Source: Ornithodoros turicata
Lineage: Eukaryota > Arthropoda > Arachnida > Ixodida > Argasidae
DNA: 64,000 nucleotides
Assembly (NCBI RefSeq): GCF_037126465.1
Contig: NC_088204.1
Coordinates: 78,863,807 to 78,927,806, forward strand
Direction of reading: 5' to 3'
Positions within the stretch are counted from its first letter, which is position 1; each line of letters begins with the position of its first letter. The translations under genes were made by a program, and so were the position numbers. A model generated the notes under the pieces. It searched no databases. It was not told the DNA's origin and saw nothing but the letters and a program-made list of their open reading frames with translations. Shown here piece by piece: positions 21,905 through 34,620 of this stretch.

Positions 21905-23275
21905 CCTAGCTTCATGCTGCTTGAACCAAGCTTTTGCTCCTGCAAACTATTCAGTATGTTATTCCCTCCCACCAATTTAAAATTTTCACTTCTTGCGTTT
22001 GAAGGCCAAGCTTTCTGCAAAGTTTGTGTGTTTCGTTCCTGCTAATATCTATAGTTTCTTCACTCCGAATTTAAAATCTGAGCAGGTTTCCTTTGAAACC
22101 GAAACTTTCTGAATTTGCGTTTCGCTTCTGCATACTATGCATGGTTTATTCACTCCAAATTTGTAATTTCGGCATGTTTCTTTTGAATGTGAAACCTATT
22201 GAATTGGGTCTCGCTCCTGGAAACTATCAATAGTTTGTTCAAACCAAATTTAAAATTTGAGCAGGTTTCTTTTATTTATTTATTTATTTATTTTGGTACC
22301 CTCAGGGCATTAGCTTTACAGAGGGGAGTGGGACAAGAAACTAAAGAAGAAACGACAGGCACATACAAGGCAATTTCAATCATAACATAAAAATGCAAAA
22401 AAAAAAAGAAAAAGAAATCACGCAGACAAGGTGGCCTAGCAAAACTAATCACTGGCAGAGTAATGAATTGCTACTGATTTCTTGAAGAGTGTAATGTCAG
22501 TTATTGATGTTAATGATGATGGCAGTTGGTTCCACTGAAGTGATGTTCTAGGTATGAAGGACTCAGAAAACGTAGTTGCACAGCGATGAATACCCACTTT
22601 CTGGCTATTATCGACGCGACGCGATATGTAATGAGGTGGGAGAATGAGCGATGAGAATGAGAATGAGGATGATTTTATGAAAGAGGTTCAGGCGACTCAA
22701 TTTACGGCGCAAAGACAGAGGTGGGATATGGAGGCTACTTTTCATTGATGATACACTAGCGGTGCGATTGTAATTGCCGAGAATGAACCGTGCTGATCGA
22801 TTCTGAACAGCTTCAATAGCGTGAACGAGCCATTCTTGATAAGGGTCCCAGATAGCTGCCCCATATTCGAGTTTTGGTCTAATGAGTGTTTTGTACAGTG
22901 TTAACTTTAGATGAAGAGGTACTAGATAAAAATTACGTTTGATGTAACCCAGAGTGCGATTGGCACTACTGATAATGTGTTCAATATGTCATGTTCAATG
23001 TGTTCAATGTCTTTTGAAGCGACACTTTCTAGATTCACCTTTTGCTCCAGCCAATTCTCAGTAGTTTGCTAACTACGAATTGAAGAATCTACTCATGATC
23101 CTTTTTTTTTTTTTGCTTTTAAAAACGAAACCGTCTGAATTTGCGTTTTTCGCTCATACAAACTATGGATAGTTCAGTCACTCACAGTTTAAGAGCTGGA
23201 TACATTTCCATAGGAAATAAAACCTCCTGAACTCTCGTTCTTTCGCATGCAGTTCGACTATGGCATTTTCGCCCT
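21905..23275. repeat. Degenerate tandem array of ~90-bp units
   Basis: About seven units share the order: GGTTTCTTTTGAAAC, CTTTCTGAATTTG, GTTTCGCTCCTGC, ACTATGGATAGTTT, CACTCCAAATTTAAAAT. The units are well diverged. A CR1-like LINE (22,269-22,990) splits the fifth unit after its GGTTTCTTTT, and the unit resumes with CTTTTGAAGCGACACTTTCT. Confidence 0.7.
22269..22990 (-). mobile_element. 5'-truncated CR1/Jockey-like LINE, 3' end
   Basis: On the minus strand the C-terminal part of a LINE reverse transcriptase is readable: ISSANRTLGYIKRNFYLVP, then LIRPKLEYGAAIWDP, EAVQNRSARFILGNY, IPPLSLRRKLSRLNLFHK. After one frameshift it continues FIPRTSLQWNQLPSS to a stop. The 3' end is an (AAAT)n tail at 22,269-22,293. 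The catalytic domain is missing. It inserted into the ~90-bp tandem array. Confidence 0.85.
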
Positions 23276-23495
23276 TGATTAGTTGTTACCTCTCAGAAAA
23301 AAGAAGAAAATCATCATTCTGGAATCAAATCAATCAAATCATGGAAAACAAATTGTGAAGTTCACGAAATATCGGAATACTTTACACATTTGCGCTTTTT
23401 TAAGTGGGGCATTTCTGGGAACATATTCGAGTGACAGTAACTTAACCTACTGATAGTTTGACAGCGTATGCGACTGCTCTGATTAATGTTAACCG

Positions 23496-24519
23496 TACAC
23501 AGTAAATTCAAAAACACCCTTTTGGGTATAAACCGCTTACACCTTTTCGTCCTATGGCTGGCACCCTTTTTTACACCGCATCAACTGTAGCACCCTTTCA
23601 AAAGGGTGTATTGTGCAAAAAAACACCTCTTCCACAAAAAGGTGTATTGTGCAAAAAACACTCTTACACCCTTTCGAAAGGGTGTAAGATGCAGTCCGAC
23701 GTTTTTGCTTGTATGGCAACAACCACCCTAGCGACGGCACAGTTCCAGCCGTGGTTCCACAGCAGAACCTAAACTGGAGCGCAGTGCGTCACTGGCAACC
23801 CTCATCGTCCTAGCAACACTGTGAGTGAGCAAAAAAAAAAAAAAAAAAGAACGATTCAAATAAAACGAAAACAAAACAGTTTATACATATGTAAGGGAAG
23901 AGGTGAAGATCGCAACATCGTAACGCCGTCCGTGCTCGTGAAATGAGCGGCGTTACGATGCTGCCATCTTCAGACGATGCCTGTAATGAGCCCGAGCACA
24001 CTCGGTAGCCTAAATTGGCGTACCCGATTGATCATATACTGAAATGCAGTTCGTTGGACTATATTCGCTAAGCTTATTGCGGTAAAACTCGTCTGTAACG
24101 GTGACGAACATGTGTCTTTGCAATTAACGCGTACGCCTGTAACGAGTCAAGATATCAGCGAGCTTCCTGACAATCCCTCCCTGCCAAATATTGTGTTTTC
24201 AACTCAAGCTATCGTCTATAATGTGGTTACCTAATGAGCGGAGCTCTCAAGCCAATGTAATTTTTCTCTCACGAATGAAAACACCGTTTTCAACACCTTT
24301 TTCGACACCAGTGTTACTTGAAGGGTGTAAAGACAGGTGTAAACGCATAAAAACACCCTTTTTGATACAGCACTTGGTGTAATAAAGAGTGTATTTTCTC
24401 ATACACCTTTTTTAGCACCCTTTTTGCGGCCTTTGGTTATCTTCGCGGAATTAAAAAAAGGTGTATTTGCTTAAAAACACATTTTTACCCAGAAAGGGTG
24501 TTTTTGAATATACTGTGTA
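23496..24519. mobile_element. 1.0-kb TA-flanked element with ACACCCTTTT palindromes
   Basis: Left end TACACAGTAAATTCAAAAAC, right end the inverse of TACACAGTATATTCAAAAAC; TA borders both ends, as in Tc1/mariner-type insertions. Inside, ACACCCTTTT/AAAAGGGTGT recurs at least ten times in both orientations, giving stacked hairpins near 23,530-23,690 and 24,290-24,430. It has the same design as the element at 51,982. No transposase is seen; an A-run lies at 23,831. Confidence 0.8.
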
Positions 24520-25462
24520 CGTACAGCGCACAACAATCCATAAAATCTCTTCTGTTTCCAGACTGTTCTGGTTTCCAGACTGCTTTCCGGAAGTCTCTTA
24601 CGTAATTTTTTTTTTTTTTTTTTTCATGCTAGCGGCCCGAAACTATTCAAAAAATATCGACTACTGTGCTACTATAAGTAAAAGTATTCCATTAGATTGA
24701 TAACATAAATGGGAGCAGTGACTTTTACATTTTTGCAGCACGCGTGTTTGGACTGTGTCCACCTCATCCAACGCCGGCTTTCTTTACACCCCTTTACAGT
24801 ACAGCGCTTACCTTCCTAGTTTTGGCGATGCAAGGTTGGAAATCGTTGCGTAAGAAAGGAGTGTCGCTGTTGAAATGGTACGAAAGAGCGGGAAAACCAC
24901 CCGTAGATCGCCGTTACACCATCCAGCCCAATGAGACAATACTACAGAGATAGTAGCGTGAAGGAAACAGAGGAACGACCCTGCGTATACACCTTCTTCG
25001 CGTGAGGATGGAAAGAGAATGAGACGGCAACGACGGGGAGGTCAGATTGTCAGGTGTATTACGGCTGTGGGCCGGGGAAGCGGTGAAACTTCAAACACTT
25101 CCCAGTTTCGCTCGGCTGTAGCGAACCGCTGTCGGTTTTACACAAACTCACCTTATGTCCATCCAGCAAGGCTACGCGGTACTACGCCTAAAACACATTT
25201 AAGACGCAGATATAGTCCAACGTTTTTGGCGTCGCAGTCAGCGGCAGTCGAAGTCAGACACGCCAAGCAATGTCATCCGCTAAACACGCAGACGCGTTTA
25301 TAGTCAGATGCCGGTCAGCAGCGGCCTGCAAAAAGTTGCGCATGCGGAAAGTCGCTGTGGCTTCGCGCGCGTGACTGCGCGTCGGCGAAAAATAGAACAT
25401 GGTCTGATGACTAGAGTAGCTTGTTGGCTAAAAATAGGGTTGTTGGGCTGGGCCAGAGCACT
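24520..25462. other. Unassigned DNA; partner of 2.6 kb at 24,855-24,945
   Basis: 24,855-24,945 (plus) matches 2,596-2,690 (minus). One open frame here, 24,744-24,953, encodes SLRKKGVSLLKWYERAGKPP. I do not recognise the protein. The rest shows nothing. Confidence 0.4.
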
Positions 25463-26687
25463 GGGGCCCTATCCTGGTCAAAGTAATCTACCTCGATTAC
25501 TTGAAATTTCTTCTGTCATTGGTGCACAATCGAAAAAGGCGTGAATATTAAAAGTGGTTGACACCTTCTATCAACCAATCGCCCCACGTGTTATCTTGGA
25601 AAGCGACCCGCCTTATCGGTGTTTCCTCCTGAGAATCCGAAGACCACACCTGTGATCTGCCTGCCCTGCCTTGTTGCTTCGGTTCTTAGGTGTCGGAAAC
25701 AGAAAACTCTACATGCGTAAAACTGAATTTCGTAGAAAATGCGTGGAAAAGCACGCTCGTAATTTCCTTTTTTGCTGTTTGTCATTTTTCTTGACGTACA
25801 GGTGTGCAAGACGGTAATGTATGTGTGACACCGTGATTGTACTTGGCATTTATAATTCGGTATGTACCCGTGAGATGGCGCTGATGGCACGCAACAAAAC
25901 TGACAAAACGATAAAAGCGCGAAGGATCATTGCGAAGGGTCGAACGGTCAGTGTGGCGCTAGCCGTAAACGCGTTTATGAGAAATCGGTTCGTCCTTTAA
26001 ATCTTGAGCTTTATTTATGAGCTTTTCTTTATATTTTTCTGCGTGTTCGTGTGCTCGATATGCGAAATGATAATTCGCATTTCAATATGCTTCTTTTGTT
26101 CGTGAGCTGTGGGGGTGGTAATGATACCGCAAATGAGCATTGATAGTTTTACTCAAGAAACAGTGAACTTTGATTGATGAGTTTTTTGTATGCACACCGC
26201 TACGTTGCAACTGATTGTACGACGTACGGCTCGGACGACGCTTCGAAAAGCCCGCCGCTTTCACGCATACGATGCCGCGATCGGCACAGAGAAACGGTGT
26301 TACGCGGTGCTTTTTTCTCATTATTAAAGACAAACGAAGAAAGACATGAATTTTTTGTTGTGACGAGCACATACAGACTTTATACAACACAATAAACGGA
26401 AATGCACATGCGGACCTATCGCGAAACCCATCGCCGCTCAAAGTAATCGACCCTCTTTCGCTAGATTACTTTTCAGCTTTGAAACTAATCTTTTACGTCA
26501 TTGTTACGTCAAAATGACGTAGGGTCGCGGTCCGAGATTAGGGCCGAGAGGCTGCGAAGGAAAACTAGGTATAAATTTCAATTGAAACGGGCGGGATTTA
26601 AGGGCGGAGTATTCCGTGGCAGTCCCGCCCTACAGCTTGTGACGTAAAGTAATCGAGGTCGATTACTTTTGACGAGGATAGGGCCCC
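25463..26687. mobile_element. Element with ~39-bp terminal inverted repeats
   Basis: The left end GGGGCCCTATCCTGGTCAAA, followed by GTAATC-ACCTCGATTAC, is mirrored by the right end (inverse of GGGGCCCTATCCTCGTCAAA and then the same run). No target duplication could be fixed. The 1.2-kb interior has no recognised gene. It is a putative nonautonomous DNA transposon. Confidence 0.6.
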
Positions 26688-27589
26688 TGATCTCTATATA
26701 TAAAGGCTGGATCGCGCATGGGAGAGGGGTTCGTGGGGGAGAGGCGTGCCTTCGGGCCGCCATGTTGGTGGGCCCTAAAGTGCTGTGTGCGCCCATAGAA
26801 AACAATGGGAGGCAACAGAGATTGTGAGTATTTATTGCGCTGCAAGCATTTGTCGTTGTTTGTCATCACACAATTTTGTAAGGTGCCAGTATACTGATGT
26901 ATCCTAACAGTGTTTCGCAGGTGTCCTGCCGTTCGATTCTTAATTACGTTATGTTTTGCATTCCGAAACTAGACCGTCACTGCAGTGCAGCGCTGGGGAT
27001 TGTACTACAGCACGTTTCCCAGCCAATATTTCAATAAGAAACGACTTGAGGTTAACAACAACCATGTATATAATATCCCGTACTGCGTTCTGGACAAAAA
27101 TTGTTCCATAAAGAACGGTCCGGGAAGAGATATACTCGCATGGCAGAAAGAGATCGTTCTGTAGAATCACAGCCGTTGTTTTAGCCGTGTATGCGTTTAG
27201 TATGATTTATATCAAGCATCGCCTTAGCACGAGTCTCTTAGTAAACGACAGCGGTGCTTTGCCTCGCAAATATGGACACACCGAAGCAGCCCAAATAATT
27301 ACTTCACGCAATTAGATCACACTCTTTAGGACAGTTAATCAGGTATAGTGATGTAAGCTTAATCAATTAAGTTACTTAGAAAGTGGTAACACCTCCTTGA
27401 GACACAGGACTTATCTCTTTTTGAAGTACAGCCCTTCTATGTTTGTTTGCTTCTTCCTTTATTTGTTCTGATTATTTGCAGGCGCGATTGTGCCAAACTG
27501 AATGTCCTTCTCCAGCGCTCATATGCTTTTGTTGGATACAACTGCAGCGTGAGAAAAGTTTGTCATGCTTGTTATGTGGAGCATGTTCC
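26688..27589. other. Unassigned DNA; 26,690-26,775 repeated at 30,560
   Basis: 26,690-26,775 on the minus strand matches 30,560-30,648 on the plus strand around ATGGCGGCC and CGCGATCCAGCCTTT. No gene is recognised in the rest. Confidence 0.4.
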
Positions 27590-28805
27590 AAAAAATGCAG
27601 CTCCACATATGGTCTTCAAATTGCAACAGGACTATTTGGAGCTTGAAACAGTTGTGATTTTGTCATTTTGGCCCTCGTGTACCCAGTCTGTGAAACGCAA
27701 ACAAAAAAGTCTAACACGATATGCTTTCGTAATGAAGATCACTGATGATGAGTAAAGAGAACATACGAGTTCAAGTTTATTCAGTATTTTATATCATTCA
27801 TTATATTATTCAACGTCTTATGTCAAGTTTATACAACATCAAGTTTATTCAAGTTCAGGATTTATTTCTTGCACTTATGCGTTTCAGGATACAATGAACG
27901 TGCAGGGAGGTCGCAAAAGGCTACATTTATTGTTTTGTGACCTTGCTACAATGGCAATATATATTTTAGGAATGACAATGATCAGGTACGCTCTCTAAAT
28001 TTGTAGCACTCAATTTTAGGTTGGAATGAGCAATGAATAGCAACTTCCATCCTGATATTTTCTCATATATGCTAAATTTTAAATTTAATGTGATCGAATA
28101 TGTGATAATATAACAATAATATATAAGAATATAATATGTGATAAATGAATGTGATCAACAGTAGATGTAAACAACATGAGTAGCCAGAGAAGGAGGAGGA
28201 GGAGAACGTTGCAAAAAATGCAGCTGCACATCTGAAACTCCAATCATTATCATCGTCATCTAAAAGGGAGTGTGGTAGCACTGCCGTGAAACCAGGCACG
28301 ATTTCTGAAGGTCTTCTATGACACTTTCCGCAGTTTGCACACTTTTCTGCAGCGTCAGACTCTCTCATAGGAGTTACTTTTCAGTAACGGTGACTCCCAT
28401 CTTACATTTTAATGTGCGAGGGCTCTCTTGCACTACACATGTACGGTTTCCAAACTGCAACATGACGATTTGGAGCTTGAAACTCGAGCCCTGGTGTACC
28501 CTGTCTATGAAATGATACCAACTGTATCATGTCTGAAACGTGATGTTTAATGGAAGATGGCTTTCTTGGTTGTGCGTTCTGCATGACAAAGATGTAACAC
28601 GATATGCTTTTGTAAAGAAGATAAGTGATGTTATGCTCTATGAATGAAGAGAATATACATTTTTCAAGTTCAACATTTATTCTGGCATATACGCATTTCA
28701 AGATACATTTATTGTTTTGTGACCTCCCTGCAATGACAATATATATCTCAGGAATGACAATGTACACGTACACTATGCAAATTTGTTGCACCCAATTTTC
28801 ATACA
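27590..28805. repeat. Two diverged tandem units of about 850-bp period
   Basis: 27,590-28,020 and 28,430-28,805 share in order: TGCAACA.GA..ATTTGGAGC, GTGTACCC.GTCT.TGAAA, AACACGATATGCTTT, ATTTATTGTTTTGTGACC, ATGGCAATATATAT-like and GGAATGACAATG blocks. A short frame in unit 1 ends TRYAFVMKITDD; the matching residues in unit 2 are frame-broken. It may be a duplicated terminal exon or a transposon piece. Confidence 0.55.
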
Positions 28806-31800
28806 TGCTGAATTTGTTTTGCTGCCTATGTGTTCAGTGTATTACAAATTGCTTAATGCAAACAACACTTTGTTAATTTCAAGCTTTTTGCTCCCATCTA
28901 AGATATTCCTATCCTGGAGGAACTGCCACTTCGACACCATAAAATATTCAGTAGGTTTCACTCTGGCAGGCCCTGCCACTGCAAATTTCCTCAATTGAAA
29001 CCCTTCAAACTGTGTCATAATCTTAAATACGTCAATATTTCTGCAAGTAGTTGACATGCTGGATGACACTCCTCCTGCACCTAAGGCAACTAAAAAAAAG
29101 TGTTCCAAGAGGCCGAAGGTAAACCTACAGCTGCATGAGTGTGATCAACAGTAGTGCATTCTCAATAAATAATTTTCTTCTTATAGCGTACATGTGCATG
29201 CCTATTAACTGGAACAATTATCACAGTTCCCTGACAAGTTTTAATTTCTGAGAGTGTACTGTAGAGGCTGCTTAGATCAACAACAGTTCGTACAAGGTAT
29301 TATATACTGTGAATGCCTTTAAAAATCCCATGTGACACATATGCCTTTACTTTCTAGAGGTGCTGTGGTAGTCAAAGTTTGTGAGCATTACGCAGGTTCT
29401 GCACCCATTTCTTGAGTATGTTGAGGCAGCTGTGAAGTAACCTGCATTGATGATGATGATTCAATTTTTATGGTGCATCAACAACAAAAGAAATAATACA
29501 TCAGAACATTGGTTTGGGTGCAACCAGTTAAAAATGAATATGTTGTTTAATAAATGCATTGGACAAATGTTAAAACATCAGTTTAAAACATGGTTTACAA
29601 TCCCTGTATCTTCTAAAAATTAAAAAGATTAAAAACTATTCTAAAAAGAAGTACAATCTCTAATTATTGTATTGCTGGGTGAAGGATCCTAAAGTCTAAG
29701 GTGTGTTTCTGATGTGAACATGTAAGAAAATATGCAGAACTGAGAGAGGCTAACCACAGTGCGTGCACTGAGGTTGTTCCTTCCTGTAAAGTAGAAGCCA
29801 GTGGATGAGGAACGTGATACTTACCTGCACACCCAGCCGTATCACACTGGGTAGCCCTCATATTTCACTGGGTAGCCCTCATGAAAAAACCTGTATTGAG
29901 AGACCACTTTTGCCTTAAAAACTGCTACAAATAGCACGACACGCTACAAATTATTACTATCGTAACAAGCTGACGATACAGCTCAGACACAAAGGCGTTA
30001 TTCAAGTCGCGCCACACCACCGTTACGTAGGATTCTTTGTCACAAATCAAACCAAGGCACAAAACAATACCAATACATGAAAAAAGGTGACAATCGTGGT
30101 CTCATTATGACGTAATACCGAACTTGTGCGTGAAGGTAATTCAAAGAAATGAATGTGGCACTTGGCCACTTGCTTCCGCAGAGAACACCGTGTACCATGC
30201 TAGCAATGCATGCAAAAAAGCGCTAGAGTGCTCGCACATATATTGATGACAACACTACCTGTGTAGTGTAACGTGTTCTTTCAAGCATATTATGCACTCA
30301 AACTGTATTTGCCGCCGGGTAAAATGCAAGTGTGCTCGATTGAACGTCGGAAGAGCGATCAAGCAACCTGCATCCAGTGCTCGTTTTGGACAAAAAAACA
30401 CTTTATAATGGTCAACTAAATATACAGAATGGACGCCTATTTATTCCTCGATAAAGAGTGACTCACCTGTATAAATTTAGGCCCTGTAACCTTGCCAGTA
30501 CGGTTGGTACGACCGTAATTGCAAGAAGTTGCCATGATCGCTGCGGCGACTGTTGTGGGTACAGTAAGATGGCGGCCGGTTTCTTCACGCTCGCGCTCCC
30601 TATCCGCGATCCAGCCTTTTACAATCGAGATCAGTGGGCCAGAGGGCGTTCCTGATTACGGCAGTCAGCGCCACTTGTGGCGATAGGGCTAAGTTTTCCA
30701 AAGTAGCGTGTTCTCTGATCACGCACACGGTATGTGCTGTGTCAAAATGGCCAAGCTGTGTTGCGATTTTTATAAGGCAAAAGAGACAGGGGATTGTTTC
30801 CCCATCAAGTCCGAAGAAGGGAAACCGTCAGTAGCAGCGCGTTTTTGGCGCATGGCAGAATATTATCGGACAGGCTCGAAATACGAGTAAAATGCCGGTG
30901 CTCCCCAGATGCCGTAGATCTACTAGCTCTGAGCGAAACCTAACTGAAGAATAAAGCATGAATGCATACAGTTGGATATCTCTGGTTTCAAATGTTTTAC
31001 TCGGGTTTACGAAGAAGGTGTGAGAGCCGGTGGGGTAATGATTTATAAAATTAACGGAGCGAGCACTATGCATACTTGTCAGTAGCCAGTAGTTGGGTCT
31101 TTTGAGCGTTACACTCCCTCTTCGCTTACACGAAACTATGCTACCACTTATCACATATATATCCGTGACTGTTTCGAAAGACTAGAATATGGGAGTCAGA
31201 TCAGAACAGTCATCAGAACAAAAATTTGAATGTCTTTGTGGCTGAGATTATTGACTTTGAGGCACTAACTTAACGAGAGACACGTCTCGAGTGCAATACA
31301 ACTTTCATAATCCAATGACCAATTGCAATGACTCCCGGTGCATCCATGTCAGAGCCATGTCCAACACCGTCGAGGACTTCTGATGTTTTTGGAGTTCCTC
31401 TTGGCTACTGGCTTGCTCCAGACGCGGTAGGGTCCTCCCCTGCATCTCAAGGACCATTGGCGCTTCTTTCATGTGCTTCTTCCTTTTGTGTGACGTAGCG
31501 TTGCGCAACCAGAGGACGGGAGTTCAAGAGTTGTACTTGCACATAACTTCATTTTCATATTTCACATCTCACGCTTCTCGTGTAATGGGGTAGTGTACTG
31601 CTCTCAAGCGGTGAATCACCCCAGGCCATAGTCATGATTTAGTTGTTGTTGTTGCTGTTCCCGGTGCATCCTGCACAGGTCTGATCATTTTGGGATTTAC
31701 ATGCACTTGTGACATCTCATACTTCTCGTATGGTTCCCACATACTCGCTGCCTAGGAATTTGTTCCACCTATATCTGTAGAATATGTAACTCAGAATAAA

Positions 31801-32318
31801 AAAAAATGAATGCGTAATCCACATTACTCATGATTTTCACATAGTACTATGCGGCCCCAGATATAGGTCTACGCATGGGTCTACGTCTACGACAGAATGG
31901 CGTAGACGCAGACGAGCTGATGGACAAAATTCATTATATATAAAAAAAAGAAACTGAGCGTGGAGCACGAAGCAGATACAAAAGACCGAACAGCTCAAGT
32001 TTATAAGCTTGCAGAATCACACAGAGCTTGAGTTTGAATGCAAACAATAACAGAAAAACAGATATGATGTAGGTACGCTCCGGTGTTCTTTTGTGCAGTT
32101 CCGTACGATTTATAACGGTAACGTGGTCCAGGGTTTTATTTTTCCCGTTCCACGGGCTGTACATTCTCAGACATTGCACAGAAGTAGGTGGACGGTCGTG
32201 CACAGCGCATGTAATCACATTCGTCACCCGACGAGTCTACTTTGAAACTTTGCCTCCCCGTACCACCAGGGGAGAAACGCGGCGCTAGTGTCGCGCTGCC
32301 AAACTCCAGGCGAACGTC
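28806..32318. other. Unassigned noncoding DNA
   Basis: A 3.5-kb stretch without a supported gene. GTGATCAACAGTAG occurs at 28,151 and 29,140. 30,560-30,648 is shared with 26,690-26,775. A TAGACGTAGACC-like cluster lies near 31,870. Some short frames exist (for example 30,708-30,890) but match nothing I know. Confidence 0.45.
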
Positions 32319-32471
32319 CCCAAGCAGCACAATGTACTGAAAGTCGGGTGCAACAGGGGTGGACGGTATGTGTCTTATCAGTGCTCTTTAGTTTCACGAG
32401 TTTGTTCAAGGCCTTCCGCCTACCCGTCCACCCCTATTGCACTCGACTTTCAGTACATTTTGCTGCTTGGG
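32319..32471. mobile_element. 153-bp MITE, copy 1
   Basis: Starts CCCAAGCAGCACAATGTACT and ends with the inverse (AGTACATTTTGCTGCTTGGG). The same element with the same length is at 57,741-57,893, where TA flanks both sides. Here only the right flank is TA. No coding content. Confidence 0.8.
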
Positions 32472-34060
32472 TAGTAGCGAACTTTAAAGTATCTAAGGAA
32501 GAAGGGGTTAGAAAAACCGTTATACAAAGATGCAAGGACCTAACGTTGTTTTCTCTAGCAAAAAGAATTGCTAATGTAAAGAAGGATGTGTTTTGGAGGT
32601 GTTTTTCACTGCTAAGATTCATAAGCCTCTCGTTCCGTTCAGACCTATAGTCTCTGAAAGAGGGACCTGGCAGAAGGAGCTAGGTGCTTACATTCAGAAA
32701 GGGCTACGTAGTTTACAGATTGTGGATCCGTGAGAGTACGTGACTCCATGGAAGTTGTGAAATTTTTGAAGGAAAATGAAGGGGTCGGTTGATGTAAAGG
32801 ACTTATATTACTCCCTTCCTACTGAAGGTTTGAAGCACTGTGTAAAGCTTTGCATTGAACAGAGTGGTGTTGTCGGCTTTCAAAATGAGTGCGGCGTTAG
32901 TGTTGATGACTTTGTAGAGTTACTCATGCTGTATTTAAAGTCGTTAAGGGTCTCTTTTGGCGAGCAGATTTATACTCAGAAATCAGGGGGGTGTATTGGT
33001 TCGAGCATTGCTCCGCTTCTGTCAGATATTTTTTTGGGGGCAATTTGATGTTAGCATTAATGAATCTTTGCAGAATTTAGGTGTAAAGAAGGTTTTTAGA
33101 TTTGTAGATGATTTTCTTCTGTTTTTTGATAGTGAGTTGGAAGAGAATGCAGTTCTGAATGTGTTTTACTCTTTTGGACAGGGTTTGGAATTTACACATG
33201 AGAAACCTGTGGGTGGCAAGCTCCAGTTTCTTGACCTATGTATTTCTGAAGGTTCAGAACATATTTGTTGGCAGTACAAACAAAGGTCCAGGAAACCTGT
33301 GTTACCCTTTGGGTCGAACCATTCAAAAGTAGTAAAAAATGGGATAGGATTGACCTGTGTTAGGAAGGCCCTCCAGAAATCTTGTGTGCATACCATGTCT
33401 GAAATGTAGCGTTGTGCTACAGTTGAACCGCCTTGAAGAAGCTGGTTTTCCTCGGCAGGTACTGCTGATGATCCTCCGTAGGTTGCTTACAGAGGTTAAG
33501 GGTCTAAAGCGTTCCCATGTAAGATTGGAAGGTAGACCGGGGGTGATTCCATATATTCATAAAACGTCGCATCATTTAAAAACATTGGCAGGAAGGTTCG
33601 GTGTACCTGTAGTTTTTAAGTCTTTTTCTAGGCTATCTTCTCTCGTTAGGTTAACGAATCAAGAACAGGTATCACTAGAGTGCGAGAAGAAGCATAGGTG
33701 TCCTCTTGTGGAATGTAAAAGGTCTATTGTTTATGAAATCCCACTTTCGTGTGATAAGGTTTATGTCGGCCAATCTGGCCGGTGCCTAAATGAACGTTTA
33801 ATGGAACATAAGAATTGTGTAAATAAGACGGGTGGGGGTACCTTGCATGAACACGTAAGGGTCTGCGGTTGCGTTCCAGAGTTTCCGAGAACAAAGATTA
33901 GAGGACGATTCAAATCCAAGAATGAAAGAGAAATTTTCGGGGCCTTTTTGATAATGAAGTATGGGTCTGATAAATGTGCTAGTGAGCCGTCGATATCGCT
34001 AACAAGGGAAGAGTTTGGGTTCTTGGAATGCAGACTAAAAGCTGGATGTGAGTAGTTAGA
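32472..34060 (+). pseudogene. Penelope-like retroelement: RT and GIY-YIG endonuclease
   Basis: Reverse transcriptase blocks: AKIHKPLVPFRPIVSERG-like residues near 32,610-32,680 (KIHKPL reads through a shift), VDVKDLYYSLP near 32,780, GGCIGSSIAPLLSDIF near 32,985, catalytic FVDDFLLFF near 33,100, GKLQFLDLCI near 33,215. The order fits Penelope-like RT. A GIY-YIG endonuclease follows: IPLSCDKVYVGQSGRCLNER near 33,740-33,800, with downstream CGC and E residues. Frames change near 33,045 and 33,400, and stops lie near 32,730, so it is dead. No terminal repeats were recognised. Confidence 0.88.
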
Positions 34061-34384
34061 TCCGGTTGTTCCTCGTGTTTTTATGGCCCCCCACGTGTGT
34101 TCCGTTTTTGCCCCCTTTTTTCCCCCTCTATACCATTGGGTGTAAATGTGATTGTGTAGTTCAGTAAAAAACTTGTTGATAGTGGAGCCTCTGTTTGTGT
34201 GTCTTCTTGTGTCGTTGTCCCTGTTTTTGACTGCTCCTTGTTCTCTGAGTCATGTTCTGATGTTCTATTCTGCGCGGGCGACGTCCTTGCGCTTTTAACT
34301 CCGCCGGCGAGGAGGAGGAGGAGTGTCGTTGGGAGGAACCCGAGAGGTCTGCCTGCCTGATTAGGCGGCATGTTTCTCGGGAAG
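34061..34384. other. Unassigned DNA between Penelope relic and SINE
   Basis: May be the untranslated 3' part of the Penelope-like element. A GAGGAGGAGGAGG run lies at 34,310. Confidence 0.4.
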
Positions 34385-34620
34385 GGAAAGATGGTGGAGA
34401 GGAGGAAAGGGTGAAGTGGAAGACCGAGCGGAATCCGCTCGGGGGGAGGATAGCTGCGTCCATGGGCCGACTTCAGGGGAACTGTGCCGGCATACGCCTA
34501 TTACACATCTGAGGGAAACCCAGGAAAAACCCCAGACGGACGGCACAGCCGGCCCGCGGATTCGAACCGCGGACCTCCCAGTCTCCAAGCGCACGCGTTA
34601 CTGCTGCGCCACCGGAGCTG
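34385..34620 (-). mobile_element. tRNA-derived SINE
   Basis: On the minus strand a tRNA-like head starts CTCCGGTGGCGCAGCAGTAA (box A-like TGGCGCAGCAGT) and contains box B GGTTCGAATCC. The body follows with TCTGGGGTTTTTCCTGGG, TGCCGGCACAGTTCCCCTGA and AGTCGGCCCATGG, ending near a GAGCGGATTCCGCTC palindrome. RNA polymerase III promoter boxes plus a fixed body are diagnostic of SINEs. It resembles a family I associate with tick genomes. Confidence 0.75.

Noticed and set aside
25463..26687. Target duplication for the GGGGCCC-ended element
   Set aside because: Flanks ACT and TGA do not match, and comparison with 30,640 gave no consistent duplication, so no superfamily was assigned.
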